From an uncultured Bacteroidales bacterium (GTDB lineage Bacteria; Bacteroidota; Bacteroidia; Bacteroidales; Paludibacteraceae), in NCBI GenBank assembly GCA_902779705.1, contig CACZCR010000007.1:1-63044 (forward strand): a DNA stretch of 63,044 nt. The letters are read 5' to 3'. Shown piece after piece: positions 1 through 8,765 of the stretch; position 1 is the first letter of the stretch; each line of letters opens with the position of its first letter. The position numbers were made by a program, and so were the translations under genes. The notes under the pieces were generated by a model. The model saw only the letters and a program-made list of their open reading frames with translations, was not told the origin of the DNA and ran no database searches.

Positions 1-65
1 TATGTATGGGAACCGGTGCTATAGTGGACCTCAAAAAGAAAAAACTCCGCTTCTCTCCCCGAAAA

Positions 66-97
66 TTTGCATATGTCAAATTTTTGTTGTACCTTTG
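66..97 (+). promoter_or_regulatory. Promoter of the phosphopantetheinyl transferase gene
   Basis: A Bacteroidota-type promoter: TTTG at 66-69 (extended TTTGCATATGTCA), a 20-base spacer, then TACCTTTG at 90-97. Transcription would start just after about 102, leaving a short AT-rich leader before the ATG at 134. Bases 1-65 hold nothing I can identify except a possible gene tail ending at a TAG at 22-24. Confidence 0.8.
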
Positions 98-133
98 CAC
101 ATAGATTTTAGAGACACCATATAATTTACACAC

Positions 134-775
134 ATGCGCGTACTGATAGATGACGATATGACTCGATGCACCGAGCAGGAGGTGAAGCGGCTGCTGGAGA
201 TAGCGCCGGCTTTTCGGCGTGAACAAGCCTTGCGGTATAAGCACTTGTTCGGGCAGTATGCGTGTTTGCGTACGTGGGAGATGCTCTATGAGATGATCGG
301 CGACCAGGCCTATATCCCCTGGCAGTATAACGAATACGGCAAGCCGATGATCCCTAACGGGTGGAAGTTCTCTATCTCGCATTGTAAGAATGCCTTGGCT
401 GTGGGAATAGCCGACAAAGATCTGTATCTGGGTGTCGATATCGAGTCGGTCAGAACACCCCAAGATGGATTGGTCGAACGCACGATGAATACAGACGAGC
501 AGGCTATGATAGCGGCAGCTGACGATCCGGCTGTGGCTTTTACACGACTATGGACACAAAAAGAAGCCGTGCTTAAGATGCACGGCACAGGTATAATAGA
601 TGACTTGCACAATGTGCTGACCAAGGACTCAAATCCGTATTCGCTCAAAAGTGTTGACTCGCTTGGGGTCGAACGGACTCATAGTAGTGCGAATATAGTT
701 TTCTGTCCATCCCGCCATGATGAGCTTACTTCCATCGAGTGGGTCTTGGCCGTTTGTCTCTCCCGCTTCCCATAA
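134..775 (+). CDS. 4'-phosphopantetheinyl transferase (Sfp/AcpT type)
   Basis: This enzyme moves 4'-phosphopantetheine from CoA to a serine of acyl or peptidyl carrier proteins in the cytoplasm. The 213-residue protein has the family's Mg2+/CoA motif GVDIE (residues 100-104) and WTQKEA (140-145), preceded by a FSISHC segment (79-84). It stands alone behind its own promoter. The last 48 residues or so (from 166) are encoded antisense to the conserved 3' end of mtaB and do not look like the usual short C-terminal strand of this family. I infer that the native stop was lost and the frame now runs on. Whether the partner is fatty-acid ACP or a secondary-metabolite carrier cannot be told from here. 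Confidence 0.85.
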   Translation: MRVLIDDDMTRCTEQEVKRLLEIAPAFRREQALRYKHLFGQYACLRTWEMLYEMIGDQAYIPWQYNEYGKPMIPNGWKFSISHCKNALAVGIADKDLYLGVDIESVRTPQDGLVERTMNTDEQAMIAAADDPAVAFTRLWTQKEAVLKMHGTGIIDDLHNVLTKDSNPYSLKSVDSLGVERTHSSANIVFCPSRHDELTSIEWVLAVCLSRFP

Positions 776-1927
776 GACGGTTGCTTCTTCACCTTTGTGG
801 GCCTCGTAGAAGGCCTTGAGTTTTTCTTCACTGACGCGATGCAGTATCTGACTGCGGCGTTCGCGTTCTTTTTGTGGCACAACATACAGATCCATCTCCA
901 GCATGCGCGTGTTGGCACGCTCGGAGTAGGTGAATACATGCAGTTGGCTGACTGGCAAGGATTGGATAAACTGCAGATAGTCTTCCCAGCACTCGTCGGT
1001 CTCACCGCGTACGCCTACCATACAATCGACGCCGATAAACGCATTGGGCATGACGCGGCGTATATGTTCGACACGCTCGGCAAACAGCTCACGCGTATAG
1101 CGGCGCTTCATGATCCGGAGCACCTCGTTCGAACCGCTCTGCAGCGGAATATGGAAGTGCGGCGCAAAATGGTGACTATGCGCCACAAAATCGATGATCT
1201 CGTCGCTAAGCAGGTTAGGCTCGCAAGATGAGATGCGAATGCGGTACTCGTCCGCATTCAGTTGATCTAATGCTCGCAGCAGGTCGATAAAGGTCTCGCC
1301 GGTCGAATGGCCAAAGTCGCCGATATTAACGCCGGAGAGCACTATCTCTTTGGCCCCTTGATGGAGCGCTTCATTGGCTTGTCTGACCAGATCGGCTATG
1401 CCGGGGTTGCGGCTTTTGCCGCGCGCCAAGGGGATGGTGCAATAGGTGCAGAAATAGTTGCAACCGTCCTGCACTTTCAGAAAACAGCGTGTGCGATCGT
1501 CTTTGCTGTAGGCACCGTGAAAATCCTCCACTTCACGAATAGCGGAGGTGAAGATTTGAGATTGGAGATTGGAGATTGGAGATTTTTGATTTTCCAGGGT
1601 CTGAACAAACTCATCCAGATTGAATTTCTCGTTCTGGCCCAGGATATAATCGACCCCTTCGATGTGTGCTATCTCGGTTGGTTTGAGTTGGGCATAGCAG
1701 CCTGTGACGATCAGTATGGCGTTGGGATACCGGCGTCTGAGACGACGGATAGCCTGCCGGTCCTTGTGGTCGGCTGCATCGGTCACAGAGCAGGTGTTGA
1801 TCACGCATAGATCCGGCTGCGTGCCTTTGGCAGCGCGTGTGTGTCCACGCGCTACCAAGGCTTTGGCCAATGCGGATGACTCCGCAAAATTGAGTTTACA
1901 ACCTAATGTGGTGAATAGGAATGTCAT
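629..1927 (-). CDS. mtaB: tRNA t6A37 methylthiotransferase MtaB
   Basis: A radical-SAM methylthiotransferase converting t6A37 of ANN-decoding tRNAs to ms2t6A. Its 432 residues show the N-terminal MTTase domain with cluster cysteines 10, 46 and 77, and the radical-SAM cysteines 156, 160 and 163 in the CNYFCTYC motif. A short TRAM-like tail ends in a conserved TENYIR segment. The ATG overlaps the yidC stop by 4 bases (ATGA), so it is the last gene of the mfd-kdsB-deoD-yidC-mtaB run. Residues 112-125 are a low-complexity insert encoded by six GATTGGA-like heptamers, between the MTTase and radical-SAM domains. The 3' 147 bp overlap the convergent phosphopantetheinyl transferase gene. Confidence 0.93.
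   Translation of the reverse strand: MTFLFTTLGCKLNFAESSALAKALVARGHTRAAKGTQPDLCVINTCSVTDAADHKDRQAIRRLRRRYPNAILIVTGCYAQLKPTEIAHIEGVDYILGQNEKFNLDEFVQTLENQKSPISNLQSQIFTSAIREVEDFHGAYSKDDRTRCFLKVQDGCNYFCTYCTIPLARGKSRNPGIADLVRQANEALHQGAKEIVLSGVNIGDFGHSTGETFIDLLRALDQLNADEYRIRISSCEPNLLSDEIIDFVAHSHHFAPHFHIPLQSGSNEVLRIMKRRYTRELFAERVEHIRRVMPNAFIGVDCMVGVRGETDECWEDYLQFIQSLPVSQLHVFTYSERANTRMLEMDLYVVPQKERERRSQILHRVSEEKLKAFYEAHKGEEATVLWEAGETNGQDPLDGSKLIMAGWTENYIRTTMSPFDPKRVNTFERIRI
1553..1594. repeat. Degenerate heptamer tandem repeat inside mtaB
   Basis: Six consecutive 7-base units with consensus GATTGGA (three exact copies flanked by GATTTGA, GATTTTT and GATTTTC). The 42 bp keep the mtaB frame and encode Ser/Gln/Asn-rich residues 112-125 between the two main domains. 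Confidence 0.85.
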
Positions 1928-3846
1928 CGCATGCGTTTTTGTTGTGCTTTGGCATTCTCACGCGCCATCTTCTGTTGTTGGCGTTGCATCTCTTCCAGAC
2001 GGGCCATTAAACCGCTACGTTTCTGCATCTTCTTCTCGTTCTTCTTGGCGTTCTTCTCCAACTCTGCCAACAGTTTCTGATCGTCTGTTGTCCAACGGAA
2101 GATCATAGTCTGCAGGATGGTGATGAGCAAGCTAACGAAGTAGTAGTAGCTCAGACCGGCGTTGTAGTCATTGAAGATAAAGAGGAACATGATCGGCATA
2201 GCGTACATCATGTACTTCATGAACTTCATGTTCGGGTCCATGGACTGTTGCTGCATGTTCATGTAGGTGTAGATAATGTTCACCGCTGTCATCAACAAAC
2301 AGAACAGCGACAAGTGGTCGCCCAAAAGCGGAATATTGAATCCCCACGTGATGATAGCATCATACGTCGAGAGGTCGTCGGCCCAAAGGAAGGACTTGCC
2401 ACGCAGCTCGATAGCCGTAGGCAGGAACCAGAACATAGCCATCAATACCGGGAATTGGAACAGCATAGGCAGACAGCCCGACATCGGACTTACTCCTGCA
2501 CGCTGGTAGAGCTGCATGGTCGCCTGTTGACGCTCCTGCATCTTCTCTGCCGGATACTTCTCGTTGATGGCATCGATCTGCGGCTTGAGTACACGCATCT
2601 TGGCACTTGACCTATAGGATGCAAAGACAAACGGCAGGATGATGAGCTTGATGACTAATGTCATCAGCAAGATGACCAGACCGATGTTCAGCTGCCAAGA
2701 GTTGAACAAATCGAACATCGGGATGACCAAGATCATGTTGATCCAGCTCACGATTTTCCAGCCCAGCGGTACGAGCTCTTTGAGGTGCAGCTTCTGATCA
2801 CCATCCAGGTCTGCGTCATAGGCTTTGAGCGTGTTGTAGTGGTTTGGTCCCAAGTACATGCGCAGGCCTGCTGCTTTGGCAGACTGGATGTCGAACGGAA
2901 TATGTGTGTTGGTCGTATATGCCTTCACATATTTACCTTTCTGCATCGTTGACTGTAATCGGGAGGTCTCAAACGTACTATCTGCAATCAATACCGACGA
3001 GAAGAACTGATCTTTGTAACCAATCCACTTGATGCGTGCATTCTCCTCTTTGTCATCGTCCTTGCTCTCAGACAGTTTCTCCATGTCGCCATCGGAGAGC
3101 ATGTACTGGAGTTGTGCATAGCGCTCCTCAAACTTACGTCCACGCTCGTGTTGTGGCACCAGTTGGTTCCATACCAGTTCGACGGTAGTGGTGTTGGGTG
3201 CCAGCACACGCTCCAGGCCATGACCTTCGATAGCTATATCCACCATATAGTCATTGGGATGCAGCGTGTAGCGCAGGTCGAGCCACTCGGTGGTACTGTC
3301 GGTTTTGAGACGCAGAACGACCATCGAATCGTTGCGCTCTTGGAGTGCGAAGTGCAACTCGTCGGTCATGAAGATACGGCTGTTGTCAGCCGAACGGAGC
3401 AACAGACGCATCTCCGACTCGTCTGCATCGAACAGACTGAGCGGATTGACCGAATCGCCATACGCCTTATACTCTTTCAACTCCGCCTGAGCTATACGCC
3501 CACCCTTGGTGGATAGGTGCAGTTTGAGCACCTCGTTCTCCAAGACGATGTCTTGGGGCAGGGCCGGTGTAGCTGCAGTGGAGAATACGCCGTATTTGGC
3601 TTTGCGCATCGCATCCTCTGACTCAGCTACGGCAGCTGTGTCCCGGGCTTGAGCAGCCTGTTGGGTGACAGCAGCAATAGAGTCCAACTGCTGTTGTTTA
3701 GCCGCCTCTTGTTGCTGTACTAGCGCGATAGAGTCATTGTAGCGCTGTTGTTGTTCTAACTGTTCTTTAGATGGCTTCTGCAACCATGAGAAGCCAATCA
3801 CGATTACGGCTATCAATAGAAAGCCGATCCAAGTTTTTTTATCCAT
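1924..3846 (-). CDS. yidC: Membrane protein insertase YidC
   Basis: YidC inserts and folds inner-membrane proteins, alone or with SecYEG. The 640-residue protein is the long Bacteroidota/proteobacterial form: an N-terminal membrane anchor (about 5-21), a Gln/Ala-rich linker, a large periplasmic beta-domain, and the conserved C-terminal insertase core from about residue 360 with several membrane segments. The core includes the motif SPMSGCLPMLFQFPVLMAMFW-like stretch typical of Oxa1/YidC. The C-terminal tail is basic and rich in Lys, Gln and Met, as expected for ribosome contact. The stop overlaps the mtaB start. deoD lies 10 bases upstream, in the same run. Confidence 0.95.
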   Translation of the reverse strand: MDKKTWIGFLLIAVIVIGFSWLQKPSKEQLEQQQRYNDSIALVQQQEAAKQQQLDSIAAVTQQAAQARDTAAVAESEDAMRKAKYGVFSTAATPALPQDIVLENEVLKLHLSTKGGRIAQAELKEYKAYGDSVNPLSLFDADESEMRLLLRSADNSRIFMTDELHFALQERNDSMVVLRLKTDSTTEWLDLRYTLHPNDYMVDIAIEGHGLERVLAPNTTTVELVWNQLVPQHERGRKFEERYAQLQYMLSDGDMEKLSESKDDDKEENARIKWIGYKDQFFSSVLIADSTFETSRLQSTMQKGKYVKAYTTNTHIPFDIQSAKAAGLRMYLGPNHYNTLKAYDADLDGDQKLHLKELVPLGWKIVSWINMILVIPMFDLFNSWQLNIGLVILLMTLVIKLIILPFVFASYRSSAKMRVLKPQIDAINEKYPAEKMQERQQATMQLYQRAGVSPMSGCLPMLFQFPVLMAMFWFLPTAIELRGKSFLWADDLSTYDAIITWGFNIPLLGDHLSLFCLLMTAVNIIYTYMNMQQQSMDPNMKFMKYMMYAMPIMFLFIFNDYNAGLSYYYFVSLLITILQTMIFRWTTDDQKLLAELEKNAKKNEKKMQKRSGLMARLEEMQRQQQKMARENAKAQQKRMR

Positions 3847-3856
3847 TCTTTAGTGT

Positions 3857-4576
3857 TTATTTGCTTATGATAGAGAAGGCAACATCCATCATTTTGGTGA
3901 ATGTGTTCTGACGCTCCTCTGCTGTAGTAGCCTCACCGGTGAGGATGTGGTCGCTGACAGTGCAGATGCACAGAGCCTTCTTGCCGGCGCGGGCAGCATT
4001 CATGTATAAGGACGGTGCTTCCATCTCGTCTGCCAAAACGCCCATCTTGGTCCAATTGGACTTGCGCGGGTCTTCCGAGTAGAATACGTCTGCCGAGAAG
4101 ACATTACCTACGTGGTAGGTGTAACCGAACTGCTCGCATGCATCTACGGCATCGCGGCAGAGTTGGAAGTCGGCGATCGGCGCATAGTGGCCACCGAGAT
4201 TGAATTGCTCGGCATAGTTGCTGTCGGTGCAGCTACCTTGTGCGATAACGAGGTCGCCCAGGTGAACGTACATCTGACGAGCACCACACGAACCCACGCG
4301 GATGATGGTATCTACATCGTAGAAGTTGAACAACTCATAGGTGTAGATAGCAATCGATGGAATACCCATACCATGTCCCATAACGGTGACAGGTTTGCCT
4401 TTGTAGGTACCGGTATAGGCCAGCATGCTGCGTACGTTGTTAACCAGTACAGGATTCTCCAGAAAACGCTCAGCCATCAACTTAACGCGCAGAGGATCAC
4501 CTGCCATAATAACTGTCTTGGCGATTTCGCCATACTGAGCTCCAATGTGAGGAGTCGGACATTGATTTTTTGCCAT
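3857..4576 (-). CDS. deoD: Purine-nucleoside phosphorylase, DeoD type
   Basis: Catalyses phosphorolysis of purine (deoxy)nucleosides to base and (deoxy)ribose-1-phosphate in purine salvage. The 239 residues match the hexameric bacterial type: MAGDPLR phosphate-binding loop near residues 25-31, the conserved GMGIPS stretch, RVGSCG near 94-99, the EMEAP substrate segment and a final SDH motif. It sits between kdsB and yidC with short gaps and is probably cotranscribed. Nothing unusual is seen. Confidence 0.94.
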   Translation of the reverse strand: MAKNQCPTPHIGAQYGEIAKTVIMAGDPLRVKLMAERFLENPVLVNNVRSMLAYTGTYKGKPVTVMGHGMGIPSIAIYTYELFNFYDVDTIIRVGSCGARQMYVHLGDLVIAQGSCTDSNYAEQFNLGGHYAPIADFQLCRDAVDACEQFGYTYHVGNVFSADVFYSEDPRKSNWTKMGVLADEMEAPSLYMNAARAGKKALCICTVSDHILTGEATTAEERQNTFTKMMDVAFSIISK

Positions 4577-4591
4577 AATTGTGTTTTTTTA

Positions 4592-5380
4592 TCAGATTAA
4601 TATATATTTTTCTGCTTTTATCAGGTCTTCGGGTGTGTCGATGCCTATCGACTGGATGTGGGTCTCGGCCACGCGGATGTGATAGCCATTCTCGAGCCAC
4701 CGTAACTGCTCCAGACTCTCGTTCAACTCTGCCTGTGTAGGCGGCAGCGCCACTATCTGACGCAATATGTCTGCGCGGTAGGCATACATGCCAATATGCT
4801 TGTAATGCACATGCTGTTTGAGCCACTGTTCGCGTGGGATATTCCGCAAGTAGGGTATCACGCTTCGTGAGAAGAGTAGGGCTTGTCGGTTGACGTGCGA
4901 GAACACCACTTTGGGAGTGTTCGGATTCTCCAATGCCTCCCATCCGTCTTCCTCTTCAAACGGTTTAACCAATGTGGCTATCTGTGTCTGCGGATCGTCA
5001 AAACATGCTTTGAGCGCCTCTATCTGCTCCGGTTGGATGAACGGCTCATCTCCCTGGATGTTGATAACGATGGGTTCGCCATCACCTTTCGCCCTTCGCC
5101 CTCCGCCATTCGCCATTATCCACTCTATGGCTTCCAGACACCGTTCGGTGCCACACCGGTGGTCGGTACGTGTCATAATAGCTTGTCCTCCAAACCCGAC
5201 TACCGTATCATAGATCCGTTGGTCATCGGTAGCCACATAGACTTCGTCCAAGGCTTTAGAGGCTTGGCGATAGACATGCTCTATCATTGGCTTGCCGCCA
5301 ATCAACGCCAAGGGCTTGCCCGGGAAACGGGTGGAACCGTAGCGTGCCGGAATAATTCCTATGAATTTACGATTTGACAA
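4592..5380 (-). CDS. kdsB: 3-deoxy-manno-octulosonate cytidylyltransferase (CMP-KDO synthetase)
   Basis: Activates Kdo with CTP to CMP-Kdo for lipid A/LPS core assembly, indicating a Gram-negative envelope. The 262-residue protein opens with the nucleotide motif PARYGSTRFPGKPL (11-24) and has the NIQGDEPF metal/nucleotide segment at about 107-114. Residues 88-99 (Gly/Arg/Lys-rich, just before that segment) are encoded by five heptamers of CATTCGC type and are probably an insert in a surface loop. A second heptamer tract covers the start codon and the usual ribosome-binding region. It follows mfd with a 27-base gap. Confidence 0.94.
   Translation of the reverse strand: MSNRKFIGIIPARYGSTRFPGKPLALIGGKPMIEHVYRQASKALDEVYVATDDQRIYDTVVGFGGQAIMTRTDHRCGTERCLEAIEWIMANGGGRRAKGDGEPIVINIQGDEPFIQPEQIEALKACFDDPQTQIATLVKPFEEEDGWEALENPNTPKVVFSHVNRQALLFSRSVIPYLRNIPREQWLKQHVHYKHIGMYAYRADILRQIVALPPTQAELNESLEQLRWLENGYHIRVAETHIQSIGIDTPEDLIKAEKYILI
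5086..5120. repeat. Degenerate heptamer tandem repeat inside kdsB
   Basis: Five 7-base units related to CCTTCGC/CATTCGC on the plus strand (GCGAATG-like on the coding strand). They encode the Ala-Asn-Gly-Gly-Gly-Arg-Arg-Ala-Lys-Gly loop of KdsB. Confidence 0.8.
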
Positions 5381-5398
5381 TTTACAATTTACGATTTA
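5364..5398. repeat. Degenerate heptamer tandem repeat over the kdsB start
   Basis: Five 7-base units of CAATTTA/CGATTTA type in the mfd-kdsB junction. The tract runs through the kdsB ATG (5378-5380) into the first codons, so the translation-initiation region is itself repeat-derived. Confidence 0.8.
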
Positions 5399-5407
5399 TT
5401 TGGTCAT

Positions 5408-8400
5408 TTAACCATTGTTAATTTTGCTTAATAAACTGATTGCTCCGTTGATTGTTTTGACTTGCATTACCGTCATCAGCCTCTTGCCGGTCAGTTGCCC
5501 GGTCTTATCTCGTTCCTCTTTTAGGATACACCGCTCCGGGCGGGTGGTGGCATAGAGGATGAAGCGGTGGAACATGTCCGATTGCCAATAGGTTGGGCGC
5601 TTGGTGGTAAAATAGAGTGTCAAACGTTCGCCTTTGAGGAAAATCTTCTCTATTCCCATCCGGCAGCATAGCCAACGAAGTCGCACGACATTGAGTAGTT
5701 CCTCCGCTGCCTCCGGCAGGTTGCCAAAGCGGTCGATCAACCGTTTCTTGTATGCCAGCAGGCTGTCTTCGTCTCCTATATTATCCAGTTCGCGGTAGAG
5801 GGTGATGCGCTCGGATATATTCTCGATATACGAGGACGGGAAACCCAGCGACAGGTCTGTCTCCAATTGGCAGTCATTGCACCATCTCTGCTTCGGCTCT
5901 TTGCTTTCGCTTTCGACGCTCGACTCTTGACTCTCGACTACCATCTCCTCTTTGAGTTCTTCGACCGCTTCGTTGAGTATGCGTTGGTAGGTCTCGTAGC
6001 CAAGGTCGGCTATGAAGCCTGATTGCTCAGCGCCTAACAGGTTGCCTGCCCCACGGATGTCCAGATCCTGCATGGCCAAGTTGAAGCCTGCGCCCAGATC
6101 GGCAAACGTGCTGATAGCATCCAGTCGTCTGCGAGCATCTGCCGTCAGCAGTTCTCGATCGGGCGCGATCAGATAGCAATACGCCTTGCGGTTAGAACGT
6201 CCTACACGCCCACGCAACTGGTGCAAGTCACTCAGTCCGTAGTGTTGTGCCGAATAGATGATCATGGTGTTGACATTGGGGATGTCGATCCCCGACTCAA
6301 TAATGGTAGTAGCGATCAGGACATCGTAGTCGTAGTTGACAAACTCCTCTAATCGCTGTTCCATCTCACCCATCGGCATCTGTCCGTGTGCAATGACGGT
6401 ACGCGCCATAGGACATAGCCGGTGTATCTTACGCTCTATGCGATCCAACATCTCGATACGATTGTTGACGATGAAGATTTGTCCGTTTCGGTTCATCTCC
6501 AACTCTATCGCCTCTTTGATGATATCCTCGTCGTCTAAGGTGATGATCTCCGTTTGTATCGGATAGCGGTTAGGCGGCGCGGTCTTGATGATACTCAGGT
6601 CTCTTGCTCCTAAGAGTGAGAACTGCAGCGTACGTGGGATAGGTGTCGCTGTCAGGGTGAGTACATCGACATTGGTGCGCATGTTCTTGAGTTTCTCCTT
6701 GACGGCAACTCCGAACTTCTGTTCCTCGTCTATGATCAACAGTCCCAGATCGTGCCATTGGACATTCTTGCCCACTAGCTTGTGCGTGCCGATCAGTATA
6801 TCTATCTTGCCGGCTTTGAGTCGCTCCAATATCTCGCGTTGCTCTTTGGCTGTCTTGGCGCGGGATATATACTCGACGGTAACCGGGAAGTCTTTCATGC
6901 GCTCCGAGAACGACTGGTAGTGTTGTAGCGCCAGTACGGTGGTAGGCACAAGCACCGCAGTCTGTTTGCCGTCACATGCAGCCTTGAAGGCAGCTCGCAT
7001 TGCCACTTCGGTCTTGCCGAACCCTACATCGCCACATATGAGGCGGTCCATCGGCGTGCGGCTTTCCATATCATGCTTGACATCGAGGGTGGCTTTGGCC
7101 TGATCGGGCGTGTCCTCAAAGACGAAGCTGGCCTCCAATTCATGCTGCAACGAGCTGTCCGGCGAATAGGCAAAGCCGGGTTGCTGTTTGCGGGTAGCGT
7201 AGAGACGGATAAGGTCTCGAGCGATGTCTTTGACTTTGTCCTTGGTGCGTTCGCGCAGTCGTTCCCAAGCACCACTACCCAGTTTGGATATAGTAGGCGC
7301 AGTACCATCTTTGCCTTTGTATTTGGATATACGGTGCAGGTTGTGGATCGAAACGAAGATGGTGTCGCCGCCACGGAAGATGAGTTTGATCATTTCCTGC
7401 GTTTTGCCATTCACTTGGGTAGTCACTAATCCACCGAATGTACCTATACCGTGGTCTGAGTGAACGACATAGTCGCCCACTTGCAGTTGGTTCAACTCTT
7501 TGAGAGTGACCACTGCCTTGCCGCGTTTGGCATTCTCCGAGCGGAGGCTGACACGGTGGTAACGCTCAAAAATCTGATGGTCGGTATAGCACGCTATATG
7601 CATGTCGCGGTCTATAAAACCTTCATGCAATGTATGGTCTACCGGCGTAAAGCGTATCTGTATATCCGTTCCCTCAGCAAGGCTTTCAAAAATAGCTGCC
7701 AAGCGGTCGGTTTGTTTCTTCTGGTCGGAGAGTATATATAGTTTGTAGCCTTCTTTGAGTTTGGCCTGCAGATCGTCGATGAGCAGGTCGAAGTTCTTGT
7801 TGAACGTAGGTTGTGGCAGGGTGTCGAAAGCGATCTTGCTAAACGAGTTGTAGCGGCTCTTGTTGCCTATCTCAATGGTCCGGAACCCTTGTGCCTGTTC
7901 AATGAGCATCTCGCCACTCACTACGATCCACTGTTTGGAATCGATGTAGTCCCACAATAGTGCATTGGTATCTTCTTCTTCGGCATGTGAAGCGATGATA
8001 TCCACTTGGTCCACCTGCTTTTGGCTCAGTTGGGTCTCGATGTCGAACGTTCGGATACTGTCTACCTCGTCTCCCCAGAAATCGAGACGGAACGGGTCAT
8101 CGTGCGAGTAGCTATAGATGTCCACTATGCCTCCTCGGATAGCGTATTGTCCGGGTAAGTAGACAAAGTCCACGCGCTCGAAACCGAGTGCAGTCAAGGC
8201 TTCTTGCAGGGTAGTGATGCGTATCTCCTGTCCTCTGCGTACGAGCATACTTCGTTGACTGAGGCTCTCTCGAGCCGGAACGGTTTCAGCCAATGCTTCG
8301 GGGTAGGAGATGACGATGCGACTGAGGGATGTCTTTGGTTCAGCCAGATTGGCCAGACACTCGGTGCGTTGTATCATAAGCGACTCGTCAACCCCTTGTC

Positions 8401-8686
8401 TACGGCGTCGCGCAGAAGGAAAATAGAGCGGGGTGATGGCCGTAGAATCGCCGTTGAGAACCTGGAGGTCAGCGTATAGGTATTGTGCCTCGTCTTGCGT
8501 GTCGGTAACAACGAGCAGATTGATGCCTTTGAGTGCTTGCACCATATGCAGCATGGTCAGACTGCGTGCTGAAGCATGCAGACCGCTAAGCAGAAGGTGG
8601 TTTGTACCCCTCTTGCCCAATTCGTGCATCGTTGCTTCCAGCTTCGGATGAACGGCTATCAAATCTCTGAGTTCTTCTATACGCAT
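5408..8686 (-). CDS. mfd: Transcription-repair coupling factor Mfd
   Basis: An ATP-dependent translocase that removes stalled RNA polymerase at lesions and recruits UvrABC. The 1092-residue protein has, in order: a UvrB-like N-terminal module, the RNA-polymerase-interaction domain starting near LQVGDYVVHSDHGIG, the helicase core with Walker A GDVGFGKTE and DEEQ box, and a C-terminal TRCF domain. I start at the ATG at 8686. Upstream in-frame starts up to the TTG at 8728 lie in or before the promoter (8698-8729) and cannot be in the transcript. Near residues 915-930 an acidic Glu/Ser-rich stretch is encoded by five heptamers. It is the first gene of mfd-kdsB-deoD-yidC-mtaB. Confidence 0.95.
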   Translation of the reverse strand: MRIEELRDLIAVHPKLEATMHELGKRGTNHLLLSGLHASARSLTMLHMVQALKGINLLVVTDTQDEAQYLYADLQVLNGDSTAITPLYFPSARRRRQGVDESLMIQRTECLANLAEPKTSLSRIVISYPEALAETVPARESLSQRSMLVRRGQEIRITTLQEALTALGFERVDFVYLPGQYAIRGGIVDIYSYSHDDPFRLDFWGDEVDSIRTFDIETQLSQKQVDQVDIIASHAEEEDTNALLWDYIDSKQWIVVSGEMLIEQAQGFRTIEIGNKSRYNSFSKIAFDTLPQPTFNKNFDLLIDDLQAKLKEGYKLYILSDQKKQTDRLAAIFESLAEGTDIQIRFTPVDHTLHEGFIDRDMHIACYTDHQIFERYHRVSLRSENAKRGKAVVTLKELNQLQVGDYVVHSDHGIGTFGGLVTTQVNGKTQEMIKLIFRGGDTIFVSIHNLHRISKYKGKDGTAPTISKLGSGAWERLRERTKDKVKDIARDLIRLYATRKQQPGFAYSPDSSLQHELEASFVFEDTPDQAKATLDVKHDMESRTPMDRLICGDVGFGKTEVAMRAAFKAACDGKQTAVLVPTTVLALQHYQSFSERMKDFPVTVEYISRAKTAKEQREILERLKAGKIDILIGTHKLVGKNVQWHDLGLLIIDEEQKFGVAVKEKLKNMRTNVDVLTLTATPIPRTLQFSLLGARDLSIIKTAPPNRYPIQTEIITLDDEDIIKEAIELEMNRNGQIFIVNNRIEMLDRIERKIHRLCPMARTVIAHGQMPMGEMEQRLEEFVNYDYDVLIATTIIESGIDIPNVNTMIIYSAQHYGLSDLHQLRGRVGRSNRKAYCYLIAPDRELLTADARRRLDAISTFADLGAGFNLAMQDLDIRGAGNLLGAEQSGFIADLGYETYQRILNEAVEELKEEMVVESQESSVESESKEPKQRWCNDCQLETDLSLGFPSSYIENISERITLYRELDNIGDEDSLLAYKKRLIDRFGNLPEAAEELLNVVRLRWLCCRMGIEKIFLKGERLTLYFTTKRPTYWQSDMFHRFILYATTRPERCILKEERDKTGQLTGKRLMTVMQVKTINGAISLLSKINNG
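5904..5938. repeat. Degenerate heptamer tandem repeat inside mfd
   Basis: About five 7-base units of TCTCGAC type. They encode a Val-Glu-Ser-Gln-Glu-Ser-Ser linker near residues 917-928 of Mfd, between the helicase core and the C-terminal domain. Confidence 0.75.
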
Positions 8687-8697
8687 AAAATCCGGCG

Positions 8698-8729
8698 CAA
8701 AGGTACAAATAAAAAATGACATATGCAAA
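8698..8729 (-). promoter_or_regulatory. Promoter of the mfd operon
   Basis: On the minus strand: TTTG (8729-8726, extended TTTGCATATGTCA), 20-base spacer, TACCTTTG (8705-8698). It rules out the longer mfd start at 8728, which falls inside the -33 box. The leader to the ATG at 8686 is only about 6 to 8 bases. Confidence 0.85.
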
Positions 8730-8765
8730 TATATGTCACTTTTTTGTTCTTAATGGTGGATTCTA

